Position numbers and translations under genes: made by a program. Positions 43,661 through 52,756 of a DNA stretch of 64,000 nucleotides are shown in pieces (the first letter of the stretch is position 1; each line of letters starts with the position of its first letter). The stretch lies in assembly GCF_900116495.1 (NCBI RefSeq), contig NZ_FPAY01000008.1, positions 124,001 to 188,000 of the forward strand. Direction: 5' to 3'. The notes below the pieces were generated by a model that did not search any database, had not been told where the DNA came from, and saw nothing but the letters and a program-made list of their open reading frames with translations. Source of the stretch: Arthrobacter sp. ov118. GTDB lineage: Bacteria; Actinomycetota; Actinomycetes; Actinomycetales; Micrococcaceae.

Positions 43661-45361
43661 TCAATCCAGCGCGATCGGCCCCAGCTCGGCCAGCAGCTCG
43701 CCCGGGCCGGGGTTGCCCGCCGGAGTCCGGCCGCCGAGGTGGTTGACCACACCCCAGACTGCATTCAGGCCAGTGGTGACGGCGCCTTCCGCCCAGCCGG
43801 CCGTGAAGGAGACGTCGTCCCCCGCGAGGAAGATCCCGCGCTGTTCGGCCGGGAGCCCGTCCTGCTTGAAGTGTGTGAAGAGCCGCTGCTGGTAGCGGTA
43901 GTGCCCCGGCAGGTTGGCCTTGAAGGCACCCATAAAGTTGGGATCGGCCTCCCAGGAGACCGTGATCGGCTGGCCCACGATGTGGCTGGCGATGTCGACG
44001 CCGGGATAGATCTGCTCCAGCGAGTGCAGCATGAGTCGGACGCGTTCCTCCGCGTCAAGTGCCAGCCACTTCAGCGCGTCATCGTTCCAGGTGTAGGACA
44101 GCAGGATCACGGCGGGCTGGTCCAGGCCGTTGTCCAGCAGGTAGGTGGCCCGGTTCAGTCGGTCGGTCAGCGTCATGGACAGGACCTCGCGGCCGGACTC
44201 GGGGTCGATGTCCTTCCAGAACGGCCGGTCCACCATGACGAAGGTCTTGGAGGATTGCATGTAGTGCGAGCGTTCGATCGCCGTCCACAGCTCGGCGGGA
44301 AACAGCGATTCGTCCGTGTGGATCCGCGTCGACAGCAACCACGACTGGCACGTGGTCACCACCGCCGGGTAGGCGGATTCCCGTCCCCACCGTTCGCGGA
44401 TCTGGAAGTCGCCGCTGCCGTCACGCCCGATGCGCTCCACGGCGCCCCGCGGGGCTCCCGCGTGCAGCGTTGCCAGGGACGTGCCGTCCGGCCAGTGGGC
44501 CATGCCCGACGGCGCGTGCTCCCAGAGCGCCTCGGGGAGCCGCTGCGCACCGCCGGCGATGTACCGGTGCTGGTCATCGGCGTCGGTGTAGACGACCCGA
44601 AGGATTTCGAGGATGGAGTTGGGGAAGTCGGTGTCCCAGCCGCCGGTGCCGAACCCCACTTGCCCGAACGCCTCGCGGTGGGCGAAGCCGGCCTCCTTGA
44701 AGGAGTCGCTGCCGGCGATGAAGCCGTAGAACGTCTGTTCGTCCAGCTCAGGGAGCAACGCGTTCCAGAGTTCCTTGATTCGGGCGGTGTCCCGGTCCCG
44801 GATGGCCGATTGCATCTCGGCGAACCGGGCGCCGTCGTTCACGGCCGCCTTCCAGGCATCCGCCACCTCAAGGAAGAACGGAGGGAGGTCCGCGGCGGTC
44901 TCTGCGTAGTACTTCTGGCCGGCGAGTTCGATCACCGTGCTGGGGGTGGCGGGTGCCAGCGGGTTGGGGAATTCACAGGTCTGCAGTCCGAGCAGGTCCA
45001 CATAGTGGTAGAAGGCCTTGCCGGAGACCGGGAAACGCATGCCGCCGAGGTCTGCCACGATGCCGGGCGCGGACGGGAAGCTGGCGGTCCTCAGCCGGCC
45101 CCCGATCCGATCGGCCTCGTAAACCACCGGCCGCAGCCCCAGCTTCATGAGTTCATAGGCAGTCACCAGTCCGGACAGGCCGGCACCGACGACGGCGACC
45201 TCCGTCCCGTAGAGCTCGGGCGGCACCGCGCCCAGGCCGTTAGGGTGGGCCAGGTAGTGGTCGTAGCTGAACGGGAAGTCCGGATTCAGCATGGTGATGG
45301 GCGCGTCGGCGGGACGGGTGGAAGCCGGTTCGGGGGCCGGCAGTTCGGTGGCGGTGGTCAC
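43661..45361 (-). CDS. davB: L-lysine 2-monooxygenase-like FAD enzyme (DavB family)
   Basis: The 566-residue flavoenzyme begins with FPFSYDHYLAHPNGLG, the FAD fold EVAVVGAGLSGLVTAYEL (54-71), IGGRLR and GGMRFPVSGKAFYHYVDLLGL, and ends with FLAGDDVSFTAGWAEGA and a PGPGELLAELGPIAL tail. From memory these segments match Pseudomonas lysine 2-monooxygenase (about 560 residues) better than tryptophan 2-monooxygenase or simple amine oxidases. Such enzymes convert an amino acid to the shorter amide plus CO2. GTG 45361 overlaps the permease stop by 4 bp. A nitrilase-type amidase and a PucR regulator lie nearby. The substrate could also be another basic or aromatic amino acid. Confidence 0.85.
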   Translation of the reverse strand: MTTATELPAPEPASTRPADAPITMLNPDFPFSYDHYLAHPNGLGAVPPELYGTEVAVVGAGLSGLVTAYELMKLGLRPVVYEADRIGGRLRTASFPSAPGIVADLGGMRFPVSGKAFYHYVDLLGLQTCEFPNPLAPATPSTVIELAGQKYYAETAADLPPFFLEVADAWKAAVNDGARFAEMQSAIRDRDTARIKELWNALLPELDEQTFYGFIAGSDSFKEAGFAHREAFGQVGFGTGGWDTDFPNSILEILRVVYTDADDQHRYIAGGAQRLPEALWEHAPSGMAHWPDGTSLATLHAGAPRGAVERIGRDGSGDFQIRERWGRESAYPAVVTTCQSWLLSTRIHTDESLFPAELWTAIERSHYMQSSKTFVMVDRPFWKDIDPESGREVLSMTLTDRLNRATYLLDNGLDQPAVILLSYTWNDDALKWLALDAEERVRLMLHSLEQIYPGVDIASHIVGQPITVSWEADPNFMGAFKANLPGHYRYQQRLFTHFKQDGLPAEQRGIFLAGDDVSFTAGWAEGAVTTGLNAVWGVVNHLGGRTPAGNPGPGELLAELGPIALD

Positions 45362-46896
45362 GAGATCTCTGCCTTCAGGTCTTGGGTTGTGGTGGTGTTG
45401 GCGGGCTGGCGGCTTGAAAGTTCACGGTATTCCTCGTGGCTCAGGGCTGCCACCCTGGAGTTCTTCCGGCCGTAGCCGAAGTAGGCGGCAAAGCCCACGA
45501 GCATCCAGGCACCGAAGACCGCCCAGGTCTCGGCGCCGAGGTTGGCCATGAGGTAGGCGCACATGAGGGCGCCGAGAATCGGTGTCAGCGGAAAGAGCGG
45601 GACACGGAAGCTGCGTGTCAGCTCCGGTCGGGTCCGCCGCAGGTAGATGACTGCCACGTTGACCAGGGCGAACGCGAACAGGGTCCCGATGCTGGTGGCG
45701 TCCGCGAGGGCGCCGAGCGGCACCAGTCCGGCAGTCAACGCGACGGCAGTGCCTACGATCAGAGTTCCGGCAACCGGGGTGCCGGTCCGTGCCGAGACGC
45801 GGCCGAAGACCTTGGGGACCAGGCCGTCGCGCGACATTGAGAGCAGGATCCGGGTCTGCCCGTAGAGGACGGTCAGCACGATGCTGGCGATGGCCAGGAC
45901 GGCGCCGACGGCGAACACCACGCCAACCCATGGCTGGCCGGTGATTTCCTCGAGGATCTTTACGAGGGCGGCTTCGGTGCCATCGAACCAGCCCCAGGGG
46001 CGGGCGCCGATGGCGGCGACGGCGACGAGCACGTAGATGCTGGTAACGATCAGCATGGACAGAAGGATGGCCCGCGGGAGGTCACGCTTGGGGTTGCGGG
46101 CTTCCTCGCCGGCCGTGGAGGCAGCGTCGAAGCCAATGTAAGAGAAGAAAACCCGGGAGGCTGCGGCCGAGACGCCGGCAGCGCCCATTGGCATGAGGGG
46201 TTCGAAGTGTCCGCCGTTGAAAGCGGTGAAAGCAACGGCGCAAAAGAACAGCAGGATGCCGACCTTGACCAGGACGATCGCTGTGTTGATCCAGGCGCTT
46301 TCCTTGGCACCGCGGACCAGGAGCACCGTGGCCAGGACCACAATGACCATCGCGGGCACATTCAGCACTCCGCCGGCTCCGGGCGGCTGCGAGATGGCGT
46401 CTGGGAGGGTCAGGCCGAAGACCCCCACGGCCTCGTTGACGTACTGGCCCGCGCCGACCGCAACGGCGGCCACCGAGACGGCGTACTCGAGCACCAGGCA
46501 CCAGCCGCAAACCCAGGCCATGCCCTCGCCCATGGTGGCATAGGTGTAGGAATAGCTGGAACCCGCGGCAGGAACCAAGCCGGCCATTTCGGCATAGGAC
46601 ACTGCGGAGAGCAGGGCAGCCAGTCCGGCGATGGCGAAGGAGATCCAGATGGCCGGGCCGGCGAGCGGCACCGATTCGCCCAGGATGACCAGAATGCCGG
46701 TGCCCAGCGTGGCGCCGACACTGATCATGGTCAGCTGCAGCACACCGAGGCTGCGGACCAGCCGGGTGCCGCCATGCCCGGTTTCCGCCTCGTTGACCAG
46801 CTGCCCTATGGGCTTGCGGCGCAGTAGCTGGGCGGCGAGCCCTGGACGGGCGGCGGCCGCCGGGGGGCGTTCCCCGATCAGAGTTGGCACAGTCAT
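45358..46896 (-). CDS. APC family amino acid permease
   Basis: The 512-residue transporter has about twelve to fourteen membrane segments with the CAT-subfamily features SVGATLGTGILVILGE (near 55-70), SYAEMAGLVPAAGSSYSYTY and FFSYIGFDAASTAGEEARNP. It likely imports a cationic amino acid. ATG 46896 is preferred; the longer frame adds a non-family N-terminus. It is translationally coupled to the DavB-like gene and divergent from the PucR regulator, which supports uptake of the monooxygenase substrate. Confidence 0.9.
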   Translation of the reverse strand: MTVPTLIGERPPAAAARPGLAAQLLRRKPIGQLVNEAETGHGGTRLVRSLGVLQLTMISVGATLGTGILVILGESVPLAGPAIWISFAIAGLAALLSAVSYAEMAGLVPAAGSSYSYTYATMGEGMAWVCGWCLVLEYAVSVAAVAVGAGQYVNEAVGVFGLTLPDAISQPPGAGGVLNVPAMVIVVLATVLLVRGAKESAWINTAIVLVKVGILLFFCAVAFTAFNGGHFEPLMPMGAAGVSAAASRVFFSYIGFDAASTAGEEARNPKRDLPRAILLSMLIVTSIYVLVAVAAIGARPWGWFDGTEAALVKILEEITGQPWVGVVFAVGAVLAIASIVLTVLYGQTRILLSMSRDGLVPKVFGRVSARTGTPVAGTLIVGTAVALTAGLVPLGALADATSIGTLFAFALVNVAVIYLRRTRPELTRSFRVPLFPLTPILGALMCAYLMANLGAETWAVFGAWMLVGFAAYFGYGRKNSRVAALSHEEYRELSSRQPANTTTTQDLKAEIS

Positions 46897-46941
46897 CGTT
46901 GACGTCCTTATCTTCAGTAGTGGTCGGTTTCCCCTGGTCCA

Positions 46942-46967
46942 CCCTAGGGCTGTGAGCCACCTCTCAC
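46942..46967. promoter_or_regulatory. Palindromes in the divergent permease/pucR control region
   Basis: CCCTAGGG (46942-46949) and GTGAG-N6-CTCAC (46952-46967) lie side by side in the 167-bp divergent region. They are candidate operators for the PucR-type regulator encoded next door. This is positional inference only. Confidence 0.35.
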
Positions 46968-47063
46968 GGTTGTGCAAAAAGACCTGTAATCTACCCATAT
47001 GAGACTTAATGCACCTCCTTGGTTGCGGGACGTGCCCGGGCGGACCGGGATGGAGCCGCAGCC

Positions 47064-48785
47064 GTGACTGCTGAGGACTCCGAGCGGCTCGGTTTCGTGA
47101 CGTTGTCCCAGTTCCTGCGCCAACTGCCTGCGCTGAGCGTCTTGCACGATGGCGGCAACGGGGACCAGCGCCTACGCTGGGTGGAGCCCAGCGAGCTGGG
47201 CGATCCGACCCCTTACTTGCTCGACGGCGAGTTCCTGCTTACGGCCGGCATGCCGTTCGTGGGCGACGGCGGCGGTGAACAGCCGGTGGACGCCTATGTG
47301 CGGCGTCTGGTCGAGGCCGGCGTCAGTGCCCTCGGCTTTGGCTTGGAACCTTACTTCGAGGCCGTGCCGGCTGCCGTGGTCCGGGCCTGCCGGCAGCACA
47401 ACCTGACGCTGGTGGCCATCCCGGGGGACATCCCTTTCGCCGCGCTGGGGCTGGAATTCTCCAGGCTGCTGGAGTCGGACAACGCCCGGATCTTCCGCCA
47501 GCTGGCCGACACCAACCGCCAGCTCATGCGGGCGGTCCTGTCCGCGCGGCCCGAGCACGAACTCCTCGCGGCGCTGGTGCAGCGCGTCCCGGTCTGGGCC
47601 ATGCTGGTCGGGGCGGACGGGCGGGTGCGGGCACGCGGTTCCGGCAGCTCGCACGGACCGGACGCCGAGGGCTCCGCTGCCCGCGTCGATTCCGCCGTTT
47701 TACAGCCGCTGCTGACCCGGCTGCTCGCCGGCAGCGGCCCGCGGGTGGAGATGGATTCGTTCGACGTTGCAGGCTCATCGCTGGTGGTCGGGTATCCGCT
47801 CCGCAGCACCCGGGACGCCAACCTCGGCGCGCTCGTCCTCGGCACGAACGCCCCGCTGACCCCGGCGCAGAACAGTGTGGTCTCCACCGCCGTCGGGCTT
47901 CTGGAACTGCTGGTCCGCCAGCGCACCAGCGGCTCCCTGGCCCCCAGCCAGCTGGCGACGGCGTTGCTGCTGCACCCGGAGAGCGTCGCGTCGGGAACGG
48001 CGCGGCAGGTCAACGGGCTGAAAGACCTGCTGGCGCAAAGCATTTCCTCCACCCGGTCCGGTCATCTGCGGGTTATCCAGGGAGTCCGGGCGGACCCCGC
48101 CGCGGTCAGCGCCCGGGCGGCGCCCGGGCAGCGCCGCCCGGGCGAAGGGCCGGTGCGGGAGTTGCTCGAATGGCGCAGGCTGTTCGACACCAAACTGGTG
48201 GAACACACCGACTACGGCTTTGCCGCCATCACCCGGCTGAAGGTCGACGAGGCCCTGCTCGCGGAGGTGGAGCGGCTCGGCTGGCGCCTGGTGATCGGCA
48301 GCGACACCGAGTTCACTTCCCTGGCGGAGGCCTACCAACTCGCCTCCTCGCTGCGCAACCGCGTAATGACCAGCCGCCGGAGCGTCCGGGAAGAGGACAT
48401 CACTTGGTCCGTGGCGGGCCTGCTGGGTTCCGAGGCCGGTACGATGCTGGCGGGCCGCCTGCTGGCGCCTTTGCTCGCTCTCGAGCCGGAGCGCCGCGAT
48501 AACTCGCTGGGGATCCTACGGGCCTGGCTTGGCGAGAACGGCAGCTGGGACGCCACGTCGAAGGCCACGGGCCTGCATCGCAACAGCGTCCGCCGGCAGA
48601 TCGGCGTCATCGCTGAACTGCTGGGCCAGGACCTCAATCAGGCCCAGGCCCGCGCGGAGCTTTGGATTGCGCTGCAGTACATCACCCTGCACGATCAGGG
48701 AGGCCCTGACATGCCCGGCGCTGCGGCGGCCGTTGCTTCACCGGAGACCGCGGCTCCCGCGGGTCAAATGCCCCAGGAACGGTAG
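47064..48785 (+). CDS. PucR family transcriptional regulator
   Basis: The 573-residue protein has an N-terminal PucR-type sensor domain (about 10-140, VTLSQFLRQLPALSVL), a central GAF/GGDEF-like region and a C-terminal helix-turn-helix (GSWDATSKATGLHRNSVRRQ, in about 505-524). GTG 47064 follows GGAG by about 8 nt and is chosen over TTG 47019. PucR-like proteins commonly activate purine or amino acid catabolic genes when inducer is bound. Divergence from the permease suggests it controls permease-davB. Its 3' end overlaps the convergent amidase by 22 bp. Confidence 0.9.
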   Translation: MTAEDSERLGFVTLSQFLRQLPALSVLHDGGNGDQRLRWVEPSELGDPTPYLLDGEFLLTAGMPFVGDGGGEQPVDAYVRRLVEAGVSALGFGLEPYFEAVPAAVVRACRQHNLTLVAIPGDIPFAALGLEFSRLLESDNARIFRQLADTNRQLMRAVLSARPEHELLAALVQRVPVWAMLVGADGRVRARGSGSSHGPDAEGSAARVDSAVLQPLLTRLLAGSGPRVEMDSFDVAGSSLVVGYPLRSTRDANLGALVLGTNAPLTPAQNSVVSTAVGLLELLVRQRTSGSLAPSQLATALLLHPESVASGTARQVNGLKDLLAQSISSTRSGHLRVIQGVRADPAAVSARAAPGQRRPGEGPVRELLEWRRLFDTKLVEHTDYGFAAITRLKVDEALLAEVERLGWRLVIGSDTEFTSLAEAYQLASSLRNRVMTSRRSVREEDITWSVAGLLGSEAGTMLAGRLLAPLLALEPERRDNSLGILRAWLGENGSWDATSKATGLHRNSVRRQIGVIAELLGQDLNQAQARAELWIALQYITLHDQGGPDMPGAAAAVASPETAAPAGQMPQER

Positions 48786-49585
48786 ACGTCCGGGCGGCGG
48801 TCCCGCAGGTAGGCCACGGCCTCGTCCGCGCTGGCAGCCCTGTCCGTCGCATCCGCGGCGTCCAGAGTCCGGCCCAGTTCGGCATAGAGCAATTCTGTCC
48901 CGGTCCCGCCCACGGCCAGCACCGAGCCCTCCGGGCCGGCAACAATGCTGCCGCCGAGAAAATCGTAGCCTTCCTCACCGCCGGTGTGGTTGGCGTACGC
49001 TACCGTCAGCTGGTTCTCCAGCGCCCTGGCCCGGACCAGCACCTGGGGCACAGCCTCGAACCCGCCGGCGAGTGCCGTCGGCACCAGCAGCAGTTCGGCG
49101 CCGCGCACGGCGGCGGCCCGCGCGGACTCGGGAAACTCTATGTCGTAGCAAATGACCAGCGCCGTCTTGATCCCTTGGAACTCAACGACACGGGGGGCCT
49201 CCGCGGCCGGCGCAAAGGCCCCGCGTTCCTCAGGGCCGAACAGGTGGACCTTGTCATAAGTGAGAAGTTCCCCGCCGGAGGCGTCAACCAGGGTGGCGGA
49301 GATATGCCAGTCCCCCGCGGGCGTCAGAGCTGGGAGACTGTAGACCAGTCCGATGTTGTGGCGCCGGGCGATACCCGCGAGGGTCTCCCGGAGTGCAGGC
49401 AGCGTTCCGGGATCGAATGTTGACCGCAGCCGGCGTGGGGCGTAGCCGACGGGGAAAAGCTCGGGCGTCAGAAGCAGCTGCGCTCCCGCGTCGGACGCCT
49501 TGGACGCCGCTTCCTCCACGGCGGCGCAGTTGGCCTTCACGTCTAGCACGACCGCACTCGCCTGCATCAGGGCCAGCAGCACCAT
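48764..49585 (-). CDS. Nitrilase-superfamily carbon-nitrogen hydrolase (candidate amide hydrolase)
   Basis: The 273-residue enzyme has the catalytic triad Glu42 (LLTPELF), Lys112 (YDKVHLFG) and Cys146 (VICYDIEFPES). ATG 49585 has GAGGTGG just upstream and removes a non-family extension. It is similar in size and motif spacing to 5-aminovaleramidase (DavA), which hydrolyses the amide made by lysine 2-monooxygenase. Its place three genes from a DavB-like enzyme makes that a reasonable assignment, but nitrilase specificity cannot be read reliably. Confidence 0.85.
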   Translation of the reverse strand: MVLLALMQASAVVLDVKANCAAVEEAASKASDAGAQLLLTPELFPVGYAPRRLRSTFDPGTLPALRETLAGIARRHNIGLVYSLPALTPAGDWHISATLVDASGGELLTYDKVHLFGPEERGAFAPAAEAPRVVEFQGIKTALVICYDIEFPESARAAAVRGAELLLVPTALAGGFEAVPQVLVRARALENQLTVAYANHTGGEEGYDFLGGSIVAGPEGSVLAVGGTGTELLYAELGRTLDAADATDRAASADEAVAYLRDRRPDVYRSWGI

Positions 49586-49824
49586 TACCACCTCACGACT
49601 CGCCGGGTATCCGCACGGGCAACGCGGACTCTCAGGGTCCACAGTAGCCACCGCCCGGGAGGCCGAGGCTGGTGCATTTCCGCCCGTCTGCCCACCGAGC
49701 GGGGCAGAATATCCCGCTCAGGGAGAGGGAAGCGACCATCCCGGTACAGCCCGGGAACCGGCACGGCCGTTACCAATGCGTTAACTTCTTGACTACAAGG
49801 CCGGGATGAGTCACGCTTCATAGC

Positions 49825-51015
49825 ATGCCCTCACCAACGAGCTCAACGAGGAGCCGAACCAAAAACCCCGGATCGCAGTCAGCCCTCCGGCATCTGAACC
49901 AGCAGCGGATCATCGAATGCCTCCTGACAGGTCCTTCCACCCAGGCGGAGCTGGCCCGCCAGACCGGTCTTTCGACGGCCACGGTCTCCAATATCGTCCG
50001 GATCATGCTGGCGGCCGGGCTGGCCTCGACCGAGCCGATCACCAGCTCCGGGCGGCGCGCCCTGAACGTCCGGCTCAACAGCAACGGAGCCGTCGCCGTC
50101 GGGATCGACTTCGGCCGCCGACACCTGCGCGTCGTGCTTGCCTCGCTGAGTTATCACGTGATCGCCGAGGACTCGGTCCTGCTTCCCCTGGGCCATCGGG
50201 CAGAGGAAGGCATCCAGGCCGCCGTCGGGGTGCTGGACCGGCTGCTGGCGGACAGCGGCGTGGAGCGCACCGCCCTGGTGGGTGCCGGCGTCGGGATTCC
50301 CGGCCCCATCGACCGGCGCACGGGAACGGTGGCGCAGGGCGCGATCCTGCCCGAATGGGTCGGCATCAATATCCTCACACGCCTCGAACAAGCGCTTGAT
50401 CTGCCCGTCTTCGTTGACAATGACGCCAACCTGGGCGCCCTGTCCGAAGTCACGTGGGGGCCACACAGCGGCATCGACAACTTAATGTTCCTCAAGATCG
50501 GTTCGGGCATCGGCGCCGGGCTGATCCTCAATGGGGTCCCGTACTACGGCAACGTCGGCATCACCGGCGAAATCGGCCATGCCACCATCCACGAGCACGG
50601 GCTGATCTGCCGGTGCGGGAACCGGGGATGCCTGGAAACGATCGCCTCCACCACCACAATGATCGAACTTTTGAGCCGCGGCGAGGACCGTCCGCTATCG
50701 CCCGGCGACATCGTCCGCAAAACCCTGGAGCGCGACTCGGCAACCCTGCGCGTTGTGGACGACGCCGGCCTCGCCGTCGGACGCGCCCTGGGCAACGTGG
50801 CGAACTTGATCAATCCGGAAGTGATCGTGGTGGGCGGCCCGCTGGCCGGGCTCGGTGAGCTGCTTTTGGACCCCATCCGGCGCGGCTTGATCCGCCATGC
50901 CGTTCCGGTGATCGGCGAGACGACCACCCTCACGATGTCGTCCCTGGGCGACCGCGCGGAAGCCCTCGGGGCCACGGCGCTGGTGTTCCAGCATGCCGGG
51001 ATCCGGCGAAATTGA
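49825..51015 (+). CDS. ROK family transcriptional regulator
   Basis: The 396-residue protein has an N-terminal winged helix (QAELARQTGLSTATVSNIVR, about 38-57) and a sugar-kinase-like ROK domain with VGIDFGRRHLRV, NDANLGALSE, GSGIGAGLIL and the zinc motif CRCGNRGC. It should bind a sugar and control the importer starting 130 bp downstream. The pattern is that of XylR/NagC-type repressors. The 49825 start is ATG. Confidence 0.92.
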   Translation: MPSPTSSTRSRTKNPGSQSALRHLNQQRIIECLLTGPSTQAELARQTGLSTATVSNIVRIMLAAGLASTEPITSSGRRALNVRLNSNGAVAVGIDFGRRHLRVVLASLSYHVIAEDSVLLPLGHRAEEGIQAAVGVLDRLLADSGVERTALVGAGVGIPGPIDRRTGTVAQGAILPEWVGINILTRLEQALDLPVFVDNDANLGALSEVTWGPHSGIDNLMFLKIGSGIGAGLILNGVPYYGNVGITGEIGHATIHEHGLICRCGNRGCLETIASTTTMIELLSRGEDRPLSPGDIVRKTLERDSATLRVVDDAGLAVGRALGNVANLINPEVIVVGGPLAGLGELLLDPIRRGLIRHAVPVIGETTTLTMSSLGDRAEALGATALVFQHAGIRRN

Positions 51016-51046
51016 GCATTCGTTATCGGGCCGTTGCGTTAAAGAC

Positions 51047-51076
51047 TTGACGACAATGGCTGTGAGCTAGTTTACT
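51047..51076 (+). promoter_or_regulatory. Candidate promoter of the sugar importer
   Basis: A TTGACG hexamer (51047-51052) is followed after 17 bp by GTTTAC (51070-51075). It lies about 70 bp upstream of the ATPase gene. Both boxes are in an AT-richer patch than the surrounding DNA. The assignment is tentative. Confidence 0.35.
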
Positions 51077-51145
51077 TTTCCATCAGACGGCCCTGCGGTT
51101 TGCAGGGGCGGACAACGAAGTCATGCATTGGAGGCGTAAGGGCAG

Positions 51146-52726
51146 ATGACGTCCCTCAACACGCACAGCGATCCGCTAATCCTCGAGATGCGCTCCATCA
51201 CCAAGGAATTCCCCGGCGTTAAAGCTTTGGCCGATGTGAGCCTGCGGGTGAAGGCCGGCGAGATCCACGCCATCTGCGGTGAGAACGGCGCCGGGAAATC
51301 GACCCTGATGAAGGTGCTCTCGGGGGTCTACCCCTACGGCACCTACACCGGGGACATCGTTTACCAGAACGAGATCCAGCAGTTCAAGGACATCCGGGCC
51401 AGCGAGCACGCCGGGATCGTGATCATCCACCAAGAACTGGCACTCATTCCCGAACTGTCCATCACCGAGAACATCTTCCTGGGTAACGAACCCACCAAGC
51501 GCGGTGTGATCGACTGGGCCGAAGCCCGCACCAGAACCACCGAACTGCTGGCCCGGGTGGGGCTGCGGGAGGACCCGGACACCCCCATCAAGGAGATCGG
51601 CGTCGGCAAGCAGCAGCTCGTCGAGATTGCCAAGGCCCTGAACAAGTCGGTGAAGCTCCTGATCCTGGACGAGCCCACGGCGGCGCTGAACGAGTCCGAT
51701 TCCCAGCACCTGCTGGACCTCATGCTGGGCCTGAAGGGCCGCGGCATCACCTCGATCATCATTTCGCACAAGCTCAACGAGATCGAGCAGATCGCGGATG
51801 AAATCACGATCATCCGCGACGGGAAGTCGATCGAGACGCTGAACGTCAAGGCCGACGGCGTCGACGAGGACCGCATCATCAAGGGCATGGTGGGCCGGAC
51901 GCTGGAATCCCGGTTCCCGGACCACGAGCCGAAGATCGGCGAGGTGCTCTTCGAGGTGAAGAACTGGAACGTCGGCCACCCGCAGATCCAGGACCGCCTG
52001 GTGTGCAAGAACTCCAGCTTCTTCGTCCGCCGGGGCGAGATCGTCGGATTCGCCGGGCTGATGGGAGCCGGGCGTACCGAGCTGGCCCGGTCCGTGTTCG
52101 GGCGCTCCTACGGCCGCTTCATCTCGGGCCATGTCTACAAAGACGGCAAGGAGCTGCAGCTCAAAAGCGTCCGCCAGGCGATCGACGCCGGGCTGGGCTA
52201 CGTCACGGAGGACCGCAAGTCCTTGGGCCTGAACCTGCTCGATGACATCAAGGCCACCACGGTCTCGGCCAACCTGCGCAAAATCAGCAGGCACTTCGTG
52301 GTGGACGCGAACAAGGAATACGCCGTCGCGGAGGAATACCGGAAGTCGCTGCGGACCAAGACGCCCTCCGTGGAGGAAGGTGTCGCGAAGCTCTCCGGCG
52401 GCAACCAGCAGAAGGTCGTGCTGGCGAAGTGGATGTTCACGGACCCGGACGTGCTGATCCTGGACGAGCCGACCCGCGGGATCGACGTCGGGGCCAAGTA
52501 TGAGATCTACGGCATCATCCAGAAACTGGCCAACGAGGGCAAGGCCGTGATCGTCATCTCCTCGGAACTGCCCGAACTGCTGGGCCTCTCGGACCGCATC
52601 TACACGATCTTCGAAGGCGCCATCACCGGCGTGCTGAACAAGGACGAAGCCAGCCAGGAAAGCCTCATGAGGCTCATGACGTCCGCCCGCAAGACCGCCT
52701 CGCCCTCTGGGACGATCCAGAACTAG
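51146..52726 (+). CDS. mmsA: Multiple-sugar ABC importer ATP-binding protein
   Basis: The 526-residue protein has two nucleotide-binding domains. The first has Walker A GENGAGKST and Walker B ILDEPTAALNE; the second has a degenerate Walker A (GLMGAGRTE), an intact LSGGNQQKV signature and ILDEPTRGIDVG. This is the XylG/MmsA/AraG group of monosaccharide importers. ATG 51146 is supported by a GGAGG site (about 51130). It powers the permease and binding protein encoded next. Confidence 0.93.
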   Translation: MTSLNTHSDPLILEMRSITKEFPGVKALADVSLRVKAGEIHAICGENGAGKSTLMKVLSGVYPYGTYTGDIVYQNEIQQFKDIRASEHAGIVIIHQELALIPELSITENIFLGNEPTKRGVIDWAEARTRTTELLARVGLREDPDTPIKEIGVGKQQLVEIAKALNKSVKLLILDEPTAALNESDSQHLLDLMLGLKGRGITSIIISHKLNEIEQIADEITIIRDGKSIETLNVKADGVDEDRIIKGMVGRTLESRFPDHEPKIGEVLFEVKNWNVGHPQIQDRLVCKNSSFFVRRGEIVGFAGLMGAGRTELARSVFGRSYGRFISGHVYKDGKELQLKSVRQAIDAGLGYVTEDRKSLGLNLLDDIKATTVSANLRKISRHFVVDANKEYAVAEEYRKSLRTKTPSVEEGVAKLSGGNQQKVVLAKWMFTDPDVLILDEPTRGIDVGAKYEIYGIIQKLANEGKAVIVISSELPELLGLSDRIYTIFEGAITGVLNKDEASQESLMRLMTSARKTASPSGTIQN

Positions 52727-52756
52727 CCGAACTACCCGGAAACAAGGACTGAAACA

